Assembly: GCA_003427395.1 (NCBI GenBank)
Contig: BFEA01000337.1
Span: 1,444,207-1,484,334, forward strand
Length of the DNA stretch: 40,128 nt
DNA from: Chara braunii
Lineage: Eukaryota; Streptophyta; Charophyceae; Charales; Characeae
Reading direction: 5' to 3'
A model generated the notes under the pieces. That model was not told the origin of the DNA. It saw only the letters and a list, made by a program, of their open reading frames with translations, and made no database searches. How positions within the stretch are numbered: the stretch's first letter is position 1; each line of letters begins with the position of its first letter. This document shows, piece by piece, positions 38,571 through 40,128 of this stretch. The position numbers and the translations under genes are program-made.

Positions 38571-39109
38571 GGTCATTCAACGAATAGTTTGCTTGCTTCA
38601 GTTCCTGCATCTCAGGCGTGGCTGGTGGTGGATATGCTAACGTCACAACGGAGTGCTTCAACGAATAGTTTGCTTGCTTCAGTTCCTGCTTCAGGTTATC
38701 CCGGTCTCCCGTGGCTGGTGGTGTCGTACGGAGTGGGGGCTAACGTCACAACGGATATGCAATTATTTGACTCGCTCCACAAAATTGTGAGATCGGCGGT
38801 GGAGCGTTTTTTGGCGTTTTTTAAATGTGGTTCCAGTTCTTTTACCGTTCGCATGTTGCTAACATCGAGAGAGAGGGGCTGGAGTTCCACGCGTGTTGTA
38901 TATTACACAATCTGCTTCAGGAGTTGGGCGACCTACCCCAAGACGACGGTGAGGCGTCAGATGCGTCTTCCCCGGATTTCCCCCCACCGCTGGTGGATAA
39001 GCGAGGCGACGATACCCCGCTTCAGACCATGTTTGGCAGGGAGCGCGACCAGGCCATGAGAGATGCACTGTGCGGCGAGGTCGTTCAACTTTTTGGACTG
39101 CGACATTGA
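38570..39109 (+). pseudogene. PIF/Harbinger-type transposase C-terminal remnant
   Basis: SGYPGLPWLVVSYGVGANVT then QLFDSLHKIVRSAVERFLAF matches the end of a DDE_Tnp_4-type domain (GDsgYP...PWL...FN...R..VER). After a frameshift near 38830-38850, HVANIEREGLEFHACCILHN followed by LLQELGD gives the ACCxLHN block that closes these transposases. The remaining tail to 39109 is acidic, then RDAL. An 81-bp segment is duplicated in frame just upstream (STNSLLASVPAS twice, DNA at 38576 and 38657). Upstream catalytic Asp motifs are not convincingly seen. It could alternatively be a domesticated ALP1/HARBI1-like gene, now broken. Confidence 0.55.
38576..38690 (+). repeat. 81-bp in-frame duplication
   Basis: TTCAACGAATAGTTTGCTTG and the following CTTCAGTTCCTGC occur at 38576 and again at 38657. 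The flanking GCTAACGTCACAACGG phrase is also repeated (about 38636 and 38740). Confidence 0.8.
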
Positions 39110-39137
39110 GACCATAGTTGCACTTTGAACACTTACC

Positions 39138-39586
39138 GTGATGGCGATGAATGATGGGCATAGAGACTATGTCTTGGAGAGGCATGCATTGGTCCAAGAT
39201 TTGGAGAAGATGGAGCGAGAGGTGGAGTTTTTGCACAAGTTCTTGGTGTCCAGGGGTGATAGCATTACAGTGCGGATGCGGTGCGGGAGAGAGGTGTGCG
39301 AGACAGATGGGTCACATGAGAACATCTACGCACGCAGATGGGCAAAATCCGTTGTGAAACGTCTCTATGCTTCACGGTCGAGCCTCGTGCAATGCTGCGA
39401 TCACCTGGTTGTCCAGCACATGCGTATGAGCCGTGAATTAGGGAGGTGGAGGAGGATGGGGGAAGACAGCCGAGCGCTACAAAAGATGACACTTGGAGGA
39501 GGTTGGAGGCTGCGGAAGACGATGTGCGCATCGCCCGGCAGCAAGCAGACACGGCATGGCGTTTCGTCGAAGAAGTCACACATTGA
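39138..39586 (+). pseudogene. coiled-coil ORF remnant, unknown
   Basis: The frame from 39138 begins DYVLERHALVQDLEKMEREV and EFLHKFLVSRG, a strong heptad pattern. Its later part (from about 39430) reads better in another frame, REVEEDGG ... DDTWRRLEAAEDDVRIARQQ then ADTAWRFVEEVTH, ending at TGA 39584. The two helical halves may be one gene with a frameshift. I do not recognise a family. It follows the transposase remnant and could belong to the same element or be a host fragment. Confidence 0.35.
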
Positions 39587-39879
39587 GGAGGTGGAGTGGT
39601 TGACGGGGAGCACGACGTGTGCGTAGAAATGGAAAATCTATCCATTGCGGCGAAGGGGAAACCATTTGTTGTCGACGACTGTGCAGATGGCTGGTTTGTC
39701 GGTTGCAGTGCACAGGGGTCTACATGACACCCTAGGTTGCGGATCCTGCGGCCTTGGCTGCGGCTGAGGAAGCCGACCGCGGGCCCGCAGCCGAGCCAGG
39801 CCAAGGCAGGGGCGCACGCGGGAAAACGGCACGCGCGCGCGGCCGTCGCACGTCGGCCTCTAGGACCCTGTTCATTAAA

Positions 39880-39985
39880 AAAAATAAAAATAAAAATTTG
39901 GGGAGGAGGGGGGGTTTGGTATGTGACAAAATAAATAAATAAATAAATAGAAAAAAGATAAATATTGATTGATTGATAGTTTTTA

Positions 39986-40016
<31 letters not shown>

Positions 40017-40052
40017 TGGGGGAGGGGTCCTCCCTCCCCTCCCCCCGGCACA

Positions 40053-40101
<49 letters not shown>

Positions 40102-40128
40102 ACACACACACACAGACACACACTCTCT
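39880..40128. repeat. microsatellite cluster at the window end
   Basis: AAATA repeats (39876-39896), AATA repeats (39929-39949), a GATT array (39966-40016), a CT-rich patch and a (CA)n tract (40049-40122). The long Cys/Val or His/Thr frames over it are artefacts of the repeats. Confidence 0.9.

Noticed and set aside
39265-40121. 284-codon minus-strand frame and the CA-repeat frames
   Set aside because: Half of it is translated microsatellite. The remainder is antisense to a more plausible helical frame and has no motif.

Overview
This is a eukaryotic, intergenic, transposon-dense window with no intact protein-coding gene that I can recognise. The signs are microsatellites, poly(A)-tailed LINEs, a tRNA-derived SINE head, canonical splice-like signals and a Ty3/gypsy element primed from tRNA-Asp. 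L1-type LINEs ending in a zf-RVT-type zinc module, the tRNA-Asp primer site and a PIF/Harbinger remnant fit the green lineage. A large repeat-rich streptophyte genome such as a charophyte is a guess, not something the sequence proves.

Layout. 1-1.55 kb: a 3' fragment of a minus-strand LINE, then a short possibly spliced ORF. 2.07-5.94 kb: LINE copy 1 (+), 5'-truncated, with a 46-nt poly(A) tail and an 11-bp target-site duplication. 6.33-6.63 kb: a tRNA-headed SINE (-). 6.76-8.94 kb: LINE copy 2 (-). 8.93-11.64 kb: LINE copy 3 (+), head to head with copy 2. 11.64-11.84 kb: an assembly gap followed by a G run. 11.87-13.9 kb: apparently non-coding DNA carrying a strong hammerhead-ribozyme candidate at 12957-13015.

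13.907-36.108 kb: one 22.2-kb Ty3/gypsy-type LTR retrotransposon. Its two LTRs are about 4.4 kb each (TG...CA, flanked by CCGT on both sides). It has an 18-nt tRNA-Asp primer binding site and a 1.8-kb leader with repeated hairpins. A roughly 4.8-kb block of paralogous ORFs of unknown function lies upstream of gag. Then come gag (with eleven exact 39-bp units), protease, RT, RNase H, integrase and a very basic tail. All coding parts carry nonsense codons and frameshifts, so this copy is dead. Mobilisation would have needed proteins from another copy.

36.1-40.1 kb: flanking DNA with a near-perfect 45-bp inverted repeat (36703-36858), a decayed PIF/Harbinger-like transposase end (about 38.57-39.11 kb), a coiled-coil ORF remnant and a microsatellite-rich end.

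Most noteworthy: the hammerhead candidate with a palindromic stem III; the duplicated ORF array inside the LTR element; a 19-nt hairpin found seven times with compensatory base changes; and a block of LTR identical between copies, including five N characters at a fixed offset, which points to an assembly artefact.
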